Source: Streptomyces sindenensis (GTDB lineage Bacteria > Actinomycetota > Actinomycetes > Streptomycetales > Streptomycetaceae). Taken from it: a stretch of DNA of 64,000 nt. A program made the position numbers and the translations under genes. The stretch is from NCBI RefSeq assembly GCF_014649035.1, contig NZ_BMSG01000023.1:54064-118063 (forward strand). Direction: 5' to 3'. How positions within the stretch are numbered: the first letter of the stretch is position 1; the number at the start of each line of letters is the position of its first letter. Of the stretch, positions 34,638-42,879 are shown in pieces. The notes under the pieces were generated by a model. It made no database searches. It saw only the letters and a list, made by a program, of their open reading frames with translations, and was not told the origin of the DNA.

Positions 34638-35015
34638 TCAGCCGGCCTCATGCGGCGGCGGAACCCGACCGGACGCCCCCCGCGCGTCGCCCGGCTCCGC
34701 CGAACCGGTCACCGGAGCGGCCTCCAGAGCCGGCCGCACCGGCATCGGCACGAACGTCGTCGGCAGCGAAGTCGCGTTCTCCCGGCCCGCGTTGGCGATG
34801 ACCACCGCCACGTACGGCAGCAGCACGCCCAGCACGAGCGCCACGATCGCCACATGCCGCTCCACGTTCCACAGCACCGCGGCCAGCACCACCGACACCG
34901 TGCGCACCGACATCGAGATCACATAGCGCCGCTGCCGCCCGCGGACGTCCTCCGTCAGCCCCTGGCGGGCGCCCGTGATCCGGATGACCTCCGAATCCGC
35001 GTTCTTCCGCAGCAT
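34638..35015 (-). CDS. DUF3099 domain membrane protein
   Basis: A 125-residue protein. VIRITGARQGLTEDVRGRQRRYVISM is the family's N-terminal signature and is followed by two transmembrane helices (about 32-51 and 56-74) and a disordered Pro/Ala-rich C-terminus. Function unknown; conserved in actinobacteria. Divergent from the GlsB-like gene. Confidence 0.87.
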   Translation of the reverse strand: MLRKNADSEVIRITGARQGLTEDVRGRQRRYVISMSVRTVSVVLAAVLWNVERHVAIVALVLGVLLPYVAVVIANAGRENATSLPTTFVPMPVRPALEAAPVTGSAEPGDARGASGRVPPPHEAG

Positions 35016-35216
35016 GCTCCACCACCAGATGTCGTCGCCGGACGTTCACGGACCGGGCCGCATCCACGGTACGCCCGGTGTCCGCCGGGCGGGCGGCCGG
35101 GGCCCGCCCGGCGGGTGGGACCCGGGTCCCCCGGACGGCCCAACCTGGCATGCGGGCGCCCGGACGGCGGGCCAAGACTGGACGGACGCGCACTCCGCGC
35201 CGCACGAGGAGGCGAA

Positions 35217-35495
35217 ATGAGCTGGTTGTGGGCGATCATCGTGGGATTGGTGCTCGGTGTCATCGCCAGAGCGATCCTGCCGGGCAAGCAGGACATCCCG
35301 CTCTGGCTGACGGCCGTGTTCGGCATCCTCGGCAGCATTCTCGGCAACGCCGTGGCGGGCTGGATCGGGGTGGAGGACACCAAGGGCATCGACTGGATCC
35401 GCCATGTGCTCCAGCTGGCGGGCGCCGTGGCGGTCGTCGCCGTCGGCGACATGGCCTGGCAGAAGATCCGGGGCGGCCGCAGTCAGAGAACCTGA
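35217..35495 (+). CDS. GlsB/YeaQ/YmgE family stress response membrane protein
   Basis: A 92-residue membrane protein with the transglycosylase-associated (YeaQ/YmgE) signature: SWLWAIIVGLVLGVIARAILPG, then PLWLTAVFGILGSILGNAVAGW, and a third hydrophobic segment near 68-80. GAGGAGG precedes ATG 35217 by a few bases. Family members are induced by general stress; no mechanism is established. Confidence 0.9.
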   Translation: MSWLWAIIVGLVLGVIARAILPGKQDIPLWLTAVFGILGSILGNAVAGWIGVEDTKGIDWIRHVLQLAGAVAVVAVGDMAWQKIRGGRSQRT

Positions 35496-35519
35496 CCCGG
35501 TCACCGCACGACCGATACA

Positions 35520-35558
35520 CCGCGGCCGGACACGCGAGGAAAGCGTGTCCGGCCGCGG
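35520..35558 (+). terminator. Terminator after the GlsB-like gene
   Basis: A 16-bp perfect stem, CCGCGGCCGGACACGC with its complement, 7-nt loop. Its arm shares 15 bases with the terminator at 36193. Confidence 0.85.
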
Positions 35559-35757
35559 CACTGCGTTGTGGGCGGTCGAGGCGGCGACAGGACGACGGAG
35601 CCGATCCGTGCCCGCCTGGAACCGTGCCCCGCTCCGTCACCGCTGTCCCGGCCTCCGGATGACGGGGCGTACAGGCTCGCGGTGCGCAGCTCCCGGGCCC
35701 AGACTGGAGGGGAGGAAGTTCTCGCTGTTCCCTTCGACAGATGAGCGAGGAGGAACC

Positions 35758-36123
35758 ATGACAGCGACGACGCGGAAGGACACTCCTGTCGTCATCGAGG
35801 GCGACGGAGTGGAGCTGCGTGTTCAGGACGTCGGTGGAGGCATGTCCGTCGCCTTTGTGAAGTTTCCCGAGGGCACCGACATGGGTCCGGCTCTCCAGGG
35901 GCTGGCCGACGACCTCTGCCCGTGCCCGCACTGGGGCCATCTCTTCAAGGGCCGGCTGAAGATGCGGACCCCCCACGGCGACGACGTCTACGAAGCGGGT
36001 GAGACGTTCTACTGGCCGCCCGGACACGCCCCGGTGGCGCTGGAGGACTGCGAGTACCTGGACTTCTCGCCGACCAAGGACTTCAACGAGGTCATCGAGC
36101 ACATCAAGGCGCAGAAAGGATGA
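35758..36123 (+). CDS. Cupin-fold protein
   Basis: A 121-residue single-domain cupin. CPHWGHLFKGRLKMRTPHGDDVYEAGETFYWPPGHAP holds the cupin motif with His/Glu metal-ligand candidates, and EYLDFSP completes the barrel. Likely a small metal-dependent enzyme or a ligand-binding protein; substrate unknown. GAGGAGGA lies 6-8 nt before ATG 35758. Its two flanking terminators isolate it as a single-gene unit. Confidence 0.87.
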   Translation: MTATTRKDTPVVIEGDGVELRVQDVGGGMSVAFVKFPEGTDMGPALQGLADDLCPCPHWGHLFKGRLKMRTPHGDDVYEAGETFYWPPGHAPVALEDCEYLDFSPTKDFNEVIEHIKAQKG

Positions 36124-36192
36124 CGGACATCCCGTGAGGGCCGGGCGCCCCACGCGCCGGAAACCGTACCGCACGACGGCCGGGCCGGACCC

Positions 36193-36232
36193 GCCGCGGC
36201 CGGACACGTGAGAAGACGTGTCCGGCCGCGGC
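36193..36232. terminator. Bidirectional terminator between cupin and tyrS
   Basis: A 17-bp perfect stem, GCCGCGGCCGGACACGT with its complement, 6-nt loop, between convergent genes. Confidence 0.88.
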
Positions 36233-36248
36233 GCCGTCACCCGCGAGG

Positions 36249-37520
36249 TCAGCCCGCCGGGCTGACCTCCACGGCCGCCAGGTTCTTCTTGCCGCGGCGC
36301 AGCACCAGCCAGCGCCCGTGCAGCAGCTCCCCGGAGTCCGGCGCGGCCTCGCCGTCGACGACCTTCACGTTGTTCACGTAGGCGCCGCCCTCCTTGACCG
36401 TACGGCGGGCCCCCGACTTGCTGGGGGCGAGACCGACCTCCACCAGGAGGTCCACCAGCGGACCCAGCTCGGCGACGGTGGCGTGGGGCACCTCGGACAG
36501 GGCCGCGCTCAGCGTCGCCTCGTCCAGCTCGGCCAGCTCGCCCTGCCCGAACAGCGCCTTCGACGCCGCGATCACGGCCGCGCACTGCGCACCGCCGTGC
36601 ACCAGCGTCGTCAGCTCCTCGGCCAGCGCCCGCTGTGCGTTGCGGGCCTGCGGCCGCTCCTCGGTCAGCTTCTCCAGCTCCTCCAGCTCCTCACGGCTCT
36701 TGAAGCTGAGGATGCGCAGGTAGCGCGAGACGTCCCGGTCGTCCACGTTCAGCCAGAACTGGTAGAACGCGTACGGCGTCGTCATCTCCGGGTCGAGCCA
36801 GACGGCGCCGCTCTCGGACTTGCCGAACTTCGTCCCGTCCGCCTTCGTCATCAGCGGCGTCGCCAGCGCGTGCACGACCGCCCCCGGCTCCAGCCGGTGG
36901 ATTAGGTCGATGCCCGCGGTGAGGTTGCCCCACTGGTCGCTGCCGCCCTGCTGGAGGGTGCAGCCGTGCCGGCGGTACAGCTCCAGGAAGTCCATGCCCT
37001 GGAGCAGCTGGTAGCTGAACTCGGTGTAGCTGATGCCCTCCTGCGACTCCAGCCGGCGGGCGACGGAGTCCTTGGTGAGCATCTTGTTGACCCGGAAGTG
37101 CTTGCCGATGTCCCGCAGGAACTCGATCGCGGACATGCCCGCGGTCCAGTCCAGGTTGTTGACCATCGTCGCCGCGTTCGGACCCTCGAAGGTGAGGAAG
37201 GGCTCGATCTGCCCCCGCAGCCGCTGCACCCAGGCGGCGATGGTCTCCGGGTCGTTCAGCGTCCGCTCGGCGGTGGGCCGCGGGTCACCGATCTGCCCCG
37301 TGGCCCCGCCGACCAGCGCCAGCGGCTTCAGCCCGGCCTGCTGGAGCCGGCGCATGGTGAGCACCTGCACCAGGTGCCCCACGTGCAGGCTGGCCGCGGT
37401 CGGGTCGAAGCCGCAATAGAAGGTGACGGGACCGTCCGCGAGAGCCTTGCGCAATGCGTCCTCGTCAGTGGACTGGGCGAACAGCCCGCGCCACTTCAGC
37501 TCGTCGACGATGTCCGTCAC
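36249..37520 (-). CDS. tyrS: Tyrosyl-tRNA synthetase
   Basis: Class I aminoacyl-tRNA synthetase that charges tRNA-Tyr; 423 residues. CGFDPTAASLHVGHLV contains the HIGH-type motif (HVGH), DWTAGMSAIEFLRDIGKHF and the Tyr-binding YTEFSYQLLQGMDF follow, and the KMSKS-type motif is KFGKS. An S4-like RNA-binding domain lies at the C-terminus (KEGGAYVNNVKV). GTG 37520 is the start; no T-box is recognisable. Confidence 0.96.
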   Translation of the reverse strand: MTDIVDELKWRGLFAQSTDEDALRKALADGPVTFYCGFDPTAASLHVGHLVQVLTMRRLQQAGLKPLALVGGATGQIGDPRPTAERTLNDPETIAAWVQRLRGQIEPFLTFEGPNAATMVNNLDWTAGMSAIEFLRDIGKHFRVNKMLTKDSVARRLESQEGISYTEFSYQLLQGMDFLELYRRHGCTLQQGGSDQWGNLTAGIDLIHRLEPGAVVHALATPLMTKADGTKFGKSESGAVWLDPEMTTPYAFYQFWLNVDDRDVSRYLRILSFKSREELEELEKLTEERPQARNAQRALAEELTTLVHGGAQCAAVIAASKALFGQGELAELDEATLSAALSEVPHATVAELGPLVDLLVEVGLAPSKSGARRTVKEGGAYVNNVKVVDGEAAPDSGELLHGRWLVLRRGKKNLAAVEVSPAG

Positions 37521-37594
37521 GGTTCCGGTGCTCCTTATGCCTGGTAGAGATGTACGGGTCAGTCTAGGCGGGTCGTACGCCCGGGCTGACCGAG

Positions 37595-38989
37595 TCATAC
37601 GCCCGGACTGACCGAGCTCATGTTGAAGTCCGGGATGCGCAGCGCCGGCATCGCGGCCCGGGTGAACCAGTCGCCCCACTCGCGCGGCAGCGTCTTCTCC
37701 GTACGGCCCGCCTCCGAGGCCCGCGACAGCAGGTCCACCGGCGACTCGTTGAACCGGAAGTTGTTCACCTCGCCGACCACCTCGCCGTCCTCGACCAGAT
37801 AGACGCCGTCCCGGGTCAGCCCGGTCAGCAGCAGCGTCGCCGGGTCCACCTCGCGGATGTACCAGAGGCAGGTCAGCAGCAGCGCCCGCCCGGTCGTCGC
37901 GGCGACCATCTCCTCCAACGACTTCTCGCCGCCGCCCTCCAGGAGCAGGTTGTCGATGCCCGGGGCGACCGGGAGGCCGGTCAGACCCGCCGCGTGCCGG
38001 GTCGTCGTCAGCCGCTCCAGCCTTCCGTCCCGGATCCAGTCCGTCGGGGCCAGCGGCAGCCCGTTGTCGAAGACGGAACCGCTGTCGCCGGAGGAGTGGG
38101 CGATCACGAACGGTGCCGCCTCCAGACCCGGGGCGTGCGGGTCGCTGCGCAGGGTGAGCGGGAGCGGGGTGAGCGTCTCGCCCAGCCGGGTCCCGCCGCC
38201 CGGGGTCGAGAACACCGTCCGGCCCTCCACCGCGTCCCGCGCGGTCGACGACCAGAGCTGGTAGATCAGCAGGTCCGCCACCGCGGTCGGCGGCAGCAGC
38301 GTCTCGTACCGCCCGGCGGGCAGCTCGATGCGCCGCTGTGCCCAGCGCAGCCGTTGCGCCAGCTCCGCGTCCATCGCCGCCGGGTCGACGTCCTTGAAGT
38401 CCCGGGTCGCCCGGCCCGCCCACGCGGAGCGCGTCCGGTCCGGCGACTTCGCGTTCAGCTCCAGCGTCCCGTTCGGCTGGTCGTGGCGCAGCCGCAGCCC
38501 GCTCGACGTCCCCACGTAGGTGGAGGTCAGCTCGTGGTTGGCGAAGCCGTACAGCTCACGGCCGCCCGAGCGGGCCCGGGCGAAGGCGTCGCCGAGCGCC
38601 GGGGCGAAGTCCGCGAAGACCTCCGAGCCGGTCTCGGCGGGCGCGTCCGTGAAGCCGGGCGACGCGGGCACCCCGCTCACCAGCGGCTGCGCGTCCTCCG
38701 CCGGACCCGCGCCCCGGGCGGCGGCCTCGGCGGCGCGGACGACCGGCTCCAGGTCGTCGGTGGTCACGGCGGACCGGGAGACCACACCGGAGGCGGTGCC
38801 CTCGGCCCCGTCCACGGTCGCGATGACGGTCAGGGTCCGCCCCCGGGTCACCCCGTTCGTGGTGAGCGCGTTGCCCGCCCAGCGCAGATTGGCGGAGGAG
38901 TGCTCGTCGGCGATGACCACCAGACCGTCCGTGGTGGACAGCTCCAGAGCCCGCTCGACGATCTCGTACGGCTTGCTGACGCGGCTCAT
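37595..38989 (-). CDS. pmbA: Metallopeptidase-related protein, PmbA/TldE family
   Basis: A 464-residue TldE/PmbA-type partner of TldD. In E. coli TldD and TldE form a heterodimeric protease that processes microcins and CcdA; TldD carries the zinc site. This one lacks a HExxH and shows the family segments ELYGFANHELTSTYVGTSSGLRLRH and GLPVAPGIDNLLLEGGGEKS. ATG 38989 has GGAGG about 9 nt upstream, inside a duplicated sequence shared with the tldD end. Same operon as tldD, 86 bp apart. Confidence 0.92.
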   Translation of the reverse strand: MSRVSKPYEIVERALELSTTDGLVVIADEHSSANLRWAGNALTTNGVTRGRTLTVIATVDGAEGTASGVVSRSAVTTDDLEPVVRAAEAAARGAGPAEDAQPLVSGVPASPGFTDAPAETGSEVFADFAPALGDAFARARSGGRELYGFANHELTSTYVGTSSGLRLRHDQPNGTLELNAKSPDRTRSAWAGRATRDFKDVDPAAMDAELAQRLRWAQRRIELPAGRYETLLPPTAVADLLIYQLWSSTARDAVEGRTVFSTPGGGTRLGETLTPLPLTLRSDPHAPGLEAAPFVIAHSSGDSGSVFDNGLPLAPTDWIRDGRLERLTTTRHAAGLTGLPVAPGIDNLLLEGGGEKSLEEMVAATTGRALLLTCLWYIREVDPATLLLTGLTRDGVYLVEDGEVVGEVNNFRFNESPVDLLSRASEAGRTEKTLPREWGDWFTRAAMPALRIPDFNMSSVSPGV

Positions 38990-39015
38990 CGCCCGGCCTC
39001 CTGCGTCGTGTTGAG
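38986..39015. repeat. 30-bp direct repeat, copy carrying the pmbA ribosome-binding site
   Basis: Thirty bases identical to 39072-39101. On the minus strand this copy supplies the GGAGG and the ATG of pmbA. The offset between copies is 86 bp. Confidence 0.9.
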
Positions 39016-39075
39016 ACTGTGCTTGCCCGGGGGACGACCCCCGGACCCCCAGCCGGTTCCGTGGTCGCCGTTCAT
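38986..39075 (-). CDS. Possible 29-residue ORF between tldD and pmbA
   Basis: An ATG at 39075 overlaps the tldD stop (ATGA), and the ORF ends in a TGA overlapping the pmbA ATG (ATGA), with the same GGAGG spacing as pmbA. It encodes a short Gly-rich peptide whose last 9 residues (LNTTQEAGR) equal the TldD C-terminus. Most likely a by-product of a local duplication that inserted 86 bp at the gene junction; expression may still occur through translational coupling. Confidence 0.4.
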   Translation of the reverse strand: MNGDHGTGWGSGGRPPGKHSLNTTQEAGR

Positions 39076-39101
39076 CGCCCGGCCTCCTGCGTCGTGTTGA
39101 G
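39072..39101. repeat. 30-bp direct repeat, copy in the tldD 3' end
   Basis: Encodes the last TldD residues (LNTTQEAGR and stop) and is identical to 38986-39015. Confidence 0.9.
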
Positions 39102-40595
39102 GATGTTGACGCCCCGGAAGAGGGCGGACGGGCAGCCGTGCGAGACGGCCGCGACCTGGCTCGGCTGGGCCTTGCCGCAGTTGAACGCGCCGCCGAGGAC
39201 GTACGTCTGGGGGCCGCCGACCTTCTCCATCGAGCCCCAGAAGTCCGTGGTCGTCGCCTGGTACGCCACATCCCGCAGCTGCCCGGCGAGCTTCCCGTTC
39301 TCGATGCGGAAGAACCGCTGTCCCGTGAACTGGAAGTTGTAGCGCTGCATGTCGATGGACCACGAACGGTCGCCGACCACGTAGATCCCGCGCTCGACCC
39401 CGCCGATCAGGTCCTCCGTGGACAGCCCGCCCGGATCCGGACGCAACGACACGTTCGCCATGCGCTGGACGGGCACATGGCCCGGCGAGTCCGCGTACGC
39501 GCACCCGTTGGACCGGCCGAGCCCGGTGAGCTTCGCGATCCGGCGGTCCAGCTGGTAGCCGACGAGCGTGCCGTCCTTCACCAGGTCCCACGACTGCGCC
39601 TCGACGCCCTCGTCGTCGTACCCGATCGTCGCGAGCCCGTGCTCGGCCGTGCGGTCGCCGGTCACGTTCATCACGGAGGAGCCGTACGCCAGCTTGCCGA
39701 GCTGGTCGAAGGTGGCGAACGAGGTCCCGGCGTACGCCGCCTCGTACCCCAGCGCCCGGTCCAGCTCGGTGGCGTGGCCGATCGACTCGTGGATCGTCAG
39801 CCACAGGTTCGACGGGTCGACGACCAGGTCGTACGCCCCCGCCTCGACGCTCGGCGCCCGCATCTTCTCCGCCAGCAGCCCGGGGATCTGCTCCAGTTCG
39901 GCGTCCCAGTCCCAGCCCGTGCCGGTCAGATACTCCCAGCCCCGGCCCACCGGCGGCGCGATGGTGCGCATCGAGTCGAACTCGCCGGTCGTGCCGTCCA
40001 CCGCGACGGCGGTGAACTGCGGGTGGATCCGCACCCGTTGCTGCGTGGTGACCGTGCCCGCCGTGTCCGCGTAGAACTTGTTCTCGTGCACGGTCATCAA
40101 GGACGCGTCCACGTGCGCGACACCCTCCGCGCCCAGCAGCCGCCCGCTCCACTCGGCGAGCAGCGCCGCCTTCTCCTCGTCCGGTACGGAGAAGGGGTCG
40201 ACGTCGTACGCCGAGACCCAGGTCCGCTCACCGTGCGACGGTTCGTCCGCCAGCTCCACCAGCTCGTCCGAGCCGGCCGCCGCGATCACCTTCGCCGACA
40301 GCTTGGCCATCGCGACGGCCTGCGAGGCCACCTTCGCGGCCGCGTCCATCGTCAGATCGACCCCGGACGCGAACCCCCAGGCCCCGCCGTGCACCACGCG
40401 CACCGCGTACCCCAGGTCCGTGCTGTCCGACGCCCCGGCCGGCCGCGCGTCCCGCAGCCGCCAGGTGGCGCTGCGCACCCGCTCCAGCCGGAAGTCGGCG
40501 TGTGTCGCGCCGAGGGCCCGCGCTCGGGCGAGCGCCGCGTCGGCCAGCGCGCGCGACGGCAGGGCCAGGAATGACTGATCTACCTCGTGGGGCAC
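39072..40595 (-). CDS. tldD: Metalloprotease TldD
   Basis: A 507-residue TldD-family zinc metalloprotease. The active-site motif is LTIHESIGHATELDR (HESIGH, a HExxxH-type site), with the later Cys-bearing segment FNCGKAQPSQVAAVSHGCP typical of the family. It should pair with the downstream PmbA to cleave unfolded or leader peptides. GTG 40595 is the start because VPHEVDQSFL opens the family alignment; the frame extends to 40634. Confidence 0.93.
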   Translation of the reverse strand: MPHEVDQSFLALPSRALADAALARARALGATHADFRLERVRSATWRLRDARPAGASDSTDLGYAVRVVHGGAWGFASGVDLTMDAAAKVASQAVAMAKLSAKVIAAAGSDELVELADEPSHGERTWVSAYDVDPFSVPDEEKAALLAEWSGRLLGAEGVAHVDASLMTVHENKFYADTAGTVTTQQRVRIHPQFTAVAVDGTTGEFDSMRTIAPPVGRGWEYLTGTGWDWDAELEQIPGLLAEKMRAPSVEAGAYDLVVDPSNLWLTIHESIGHATELDRALGYEAAYAGTSFATFDQLGKLAYGSSVMNVTGDRTAEHGLATIGYDDEGVEAQSWDLVKDGTLVGYQLDRRIAKLTGLGRSNGCAYADSPGHVPVQRMANVSLRPDPGGLSTEDLIGGVERGIYVVGDRSWSIDMQRYNFQFTGQRFFRIENGKLAGQLRDVAYQATTTDFWGSMEKVGGPQTYVLGGAFNCGKAQPSQVAAVSHGCPSALFRGVNILNTTQEAGR

Positions 40596-40769
40596 AGGGA
40601 GTTCCCTTCTCGATACACCACGGCAGTGAACCACGCCGGAGGGTGACCGTACCGGGGGATATCACGGACGCGTGGGCCGACCACGCATCGCCCCGGACTG
40701 TAGGAACCCCACAGCACCCCGGACAAGCCACTGTCAGGGCCCGATTCCTCGATCGGCCCACGGTACCGA

Positions 40770-40775
40770 TAGGTT
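40770..40775 (+). promoter_or_regulatory. Candidate -10 of the fabG-fabI transcript
   Basis: TAGGTT, about 60 bp before the fabG start; only a weak -35 is visible. Confidence 0.35.
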
Positions 40776-40833
40776 TTCGACGTACCCGACCGCCCGGGAC
40801 CACGCACCAGACCGCCAAGGAAAGGGTGATCCG

Positions 40834-41553
40834 TTGAGCCGCTCGGTTCTCGTCACCGGAGGAAACCGGGGCATCGGCCTCGCCATCGCCCGCGCCTTCG
40901 CCGACAACGGCGACCAGGTAGCGATCACCTACCGCTCCGGAGAGCCCCCTCAGGCCCTCACCGAAGCCGGGGTTCTCGCGGTCCGCTGCGACATCACCGA
41001 CGCCGAGCAGGTGGAGCAGGCCTACAAGGAGATCGAGGAGAAGCACGGCCCCGTGGAGGTGCTCGTCGCCAACGCGGGCATCACCAAGGACCAGTTGCTG
41101 ATGCGGATGTCGGAGGAGGACTTCACCTCCGTCCTCGACACCAACCTCACCGGCACCTTCCGGGTCGTCAAGCGCGCCAACCGCGGCATGCTGCGCGCCA
41201 AGAAGGGCCGGGTCGTCCTGATCTCCTCCGTCGTCGGCCTCCTCGGGTCGGCCGGTCAGGCCAACTACGCCGCCTCCAAGGCCGGGCTGGTCGGCTTCGC
41301 CCGGTCGCTGGCCCGCGAGCTCGGTTCGCGGAACATCACCTTCAACGTCGTCGCGCCCGGTTTTGTCGACACCGACATGACCCAGGTGCTCACCGAGGAG
41401 CAGCGCAAGGGCATCGTGGCCCAGGTGCCGCTCGGCCGCTACGCGCGGCCCGAGGAGATCGCCGCCGCCGTGCGCTTCCTCGCCTCCGACGACGCGTCGT
41501 ACATCACTGGAGCCGTCATTCCCGTTGACGGCGGATTGGGCATGGGTCACTGA
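40834..41553 (+). CDS. fabG: 3-oxoacyl-[acyl-carrier-protein] reductase
   Basis: FabG reduces 3-oxoacyl-ACP in fatty-acid elongation with NADPH. 239 residues; TGGNRGIGLAIA at 9-20 binds cofactor, NAGIT and the catalytic SSVVGLLGSAGQANYAASK (Ser, Tyr-x-x-x-Lys) follow, and PVDGGLGMGH ends the protein. TTG 40834 is the start, with GGAAAGG 7 nt upstream. The enoyl reductase gene follows after 5 bp, so the two reductive steps are co-expressed. Confidence 0.95.
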   Translation: MSRSVLVTGGNRGIGLAIARAFADNGDQVAITYRSGEPPQALTEAGVLAVRCDITDAEQVEQAYKEIEEKHGPVEVLVANAGITKDQLLMRMSEEDFTSVLDTNLTGTFRVVKRANRGMLRAKKGRVVLISSVVGLLGSAGQANYAASKAGLVGFARSLARELGSRNITFNVVAPGFVDTDMTQVLTEEQRKGIVAQVPLGRYARPEEIAAAVRFLASDDASYITGAVIPVDGGLGMGH

Positions 41554-41558
41554 TCACC

Positions 41559-42326
41559 ATGAGCGGAATTCTCGACGGCAAGCGCATCCTCATCACCGGG
41601 GTGCTGATGGAGTCGTCCATCGCGTTCCACGCCGCGAAGGTGGCCCAGGAGCAGGGCGCCGAGGTCATCCTCACCGCCTTCCCGCGCCCCACCCTGACCG
41701 AGCGCATCGCCAAGAAGCTGCCGAAGCCGGCCAAGGTCATCGAGCTGGACGTGACCAACCAGGAGCACCTGGACCGGCTGGCGGGCCTGGTCCGCGAGGA
41801 GCTCGGTTCGCTCGACGGCGTCGTCCACTCCATCGGCTTCGCGCCCCAGGACGCGCTCGGCGGCAACTTCCTCAACACGCCCTTCGAGTCCGTCTCCACC
41901 GCGATGCACGTCTCGGCGTTCTCGCTGAAGTCGCTGGCCATGGCCTGCAAGCCGCTGATGAGCGAGGGCGGCTCGATCGTCGGCCTCACCTTCGACGCCC
42001 AGTACGCCTGGCCGCAGTACGACTGGATGGGCCCGGCCAAGGCCGCACTGGAGGCCACTTCCCGCTACCTCGCCCGTGACCTGGGCAAGGACGGGCTGCG
42101 CTGCAACCTGATCTCCGCCGGACCGATCCGCTCGATGGCCGCCAAGTCCATCCCGGGCTTCGAGGAGCTGGCCGACGTCTGGAACACCCGCGCCCCCCTG
42201 GCCTGGGACATGAACGACCCGGAGCCGGCCGGCCGCAGCATCGTCGCCCTGCTCTCCGACTTCTTCCCGCGCACCACGGGCGAGATCATCCACGTCGACA
42301 GCGGCGTGCACATGATCGGCGCCTGA
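41559..42326 (+). CDS. fabI: Enoyl-[acyl-carrier-protein] reductase (NADH), FabI/InhA type
   Basis: Completes each cycle of type II fatty-acid synthesis. 255 residues. ILITGVLMESSIAFHAAKVAQEQGA is the InhA-like N-terminus, VHSIGFAPQDALGG follows, and the active-site YDWMGPAKAALEATSRYLA contains the Tyr and Lys with InhA-type spacing. DSGVHMIGA ends the protein. Operon partner of fabG. Confidence 0.95.
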   Translation: MSGILDGKRILITGVLMESSIAFHAAKVAQEQGAEVILTAFPRPTLTERIAKKLPKPAKVIELDVTNQEHLDRLAGLVREELGSLDGVVHSIGFAPQDALGGNFLNTPFESVSTAMHVSAFSLKSLAMACKPLMSEGGSIVGLTFDAQYAWPQYDWMGPAKAALEATSRYLARDLGKDGLRCNLISAGPIRSMAAKSIPGFEELADVWNTRAPLAWDMNDPEPAGRSIVALLSDFFPRTTGEIIHVDSGVHMIGA

Positions 42327-42346
42327 CCGCGTACCGCCTCAGCTGA

Positions 42347-42399
42347 ACGGCCCCCGGCCGCGTCACCCCGTTGTGGAGGGTGGCGCGACCGGGGGCCGT
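42347..42399 (+). terminator. Terminator after fabI
   Basis: ACGGCCCCCGG (42347-42357) pairs with CCGGGGGCCGT (42389-42399); the inner GCGTCACCC/GGGTGGCGC extends the stem with one mismatch. Confidence 0.75.
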
Positions 42400-42494
42400 C
42401 GCCGTGCGTGGTCGCTCCGGTCGAAAAGTCGGCCGATCCACCGCAGAATGAGGAGGAACCGGACTTCTGGTCAGGCTGCGGGAGGGAGATCGCT

Positions 42495-42866
42495 GTGCGC
42501 CCCACGCGCCGACGAACCCGTCTCCTCCTGGCCGTACCGGTGGCCGTGGCCGCCCTCGCCGTACCGCTCGGGGTCCACGCCGCCAGGGGAGCCGACTCCG
42601 GTACGCAAACGGCGCCCCCGAAGCCCGAACCGGCCGGATCGGAGTGCCGTACGACCGTCGAGGGCTCCCGGGTCCTGGCCTACTGCCACAACCCCTACCC
42701 CTCCGTCGATCTGGTCCGGCTGCACACCGAGTGCGACCGGTGGTGGGACGTCGACGCGGACGGTGAGGTGGTCGCGGTGGAACCCGGCCGGACCGTACGG
42801 CTGGAGGACCGCTGCTGGAAAGAGGTCGTCACCGCCTGGGTGAGCCACCGGCCCGCCCCGCTGTGA
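42495..42866 (+). CDS. Small secreted protein of unknown function
   Basis: A 123-residue protein with a basic N-terminus and hydrophobic core (RRRTRLLLAVPVAVAALAVPLGVHAARG), a likely Sec signal peptide. The mature part is short and contains four Cys (SECRTT, AYCHN, HTECDRWW, EDRCWKE), which could form two disulfides. GTG 42495 has GGGAGGGAG 6-8 nt upstream; a longer frame to 42408 lacks such a site. No family recognised. Confidence 0.75.
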   Translation: MRPTRRRTRLLLAVPVAVAALAVPLGVHAARGADSGTQTAPPKPEPAGSECRTTVEGSRVLAYCHNPYPSVDLVRLHTECDRWWDVDADGEVVAVEPGRTVRLEDRCWKEVVTAWVSHRPAPL

Positions 42867-42879
42867 GCGGGCCCGAGGG

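Noticed and set aside
40834..42326. fabG-fabI as part of a biosynthetic gene cluster
   Set aside because: They are housekeeping fatty-acid genes; no ketosynthase, ACP or tailoring gene is adjacent.
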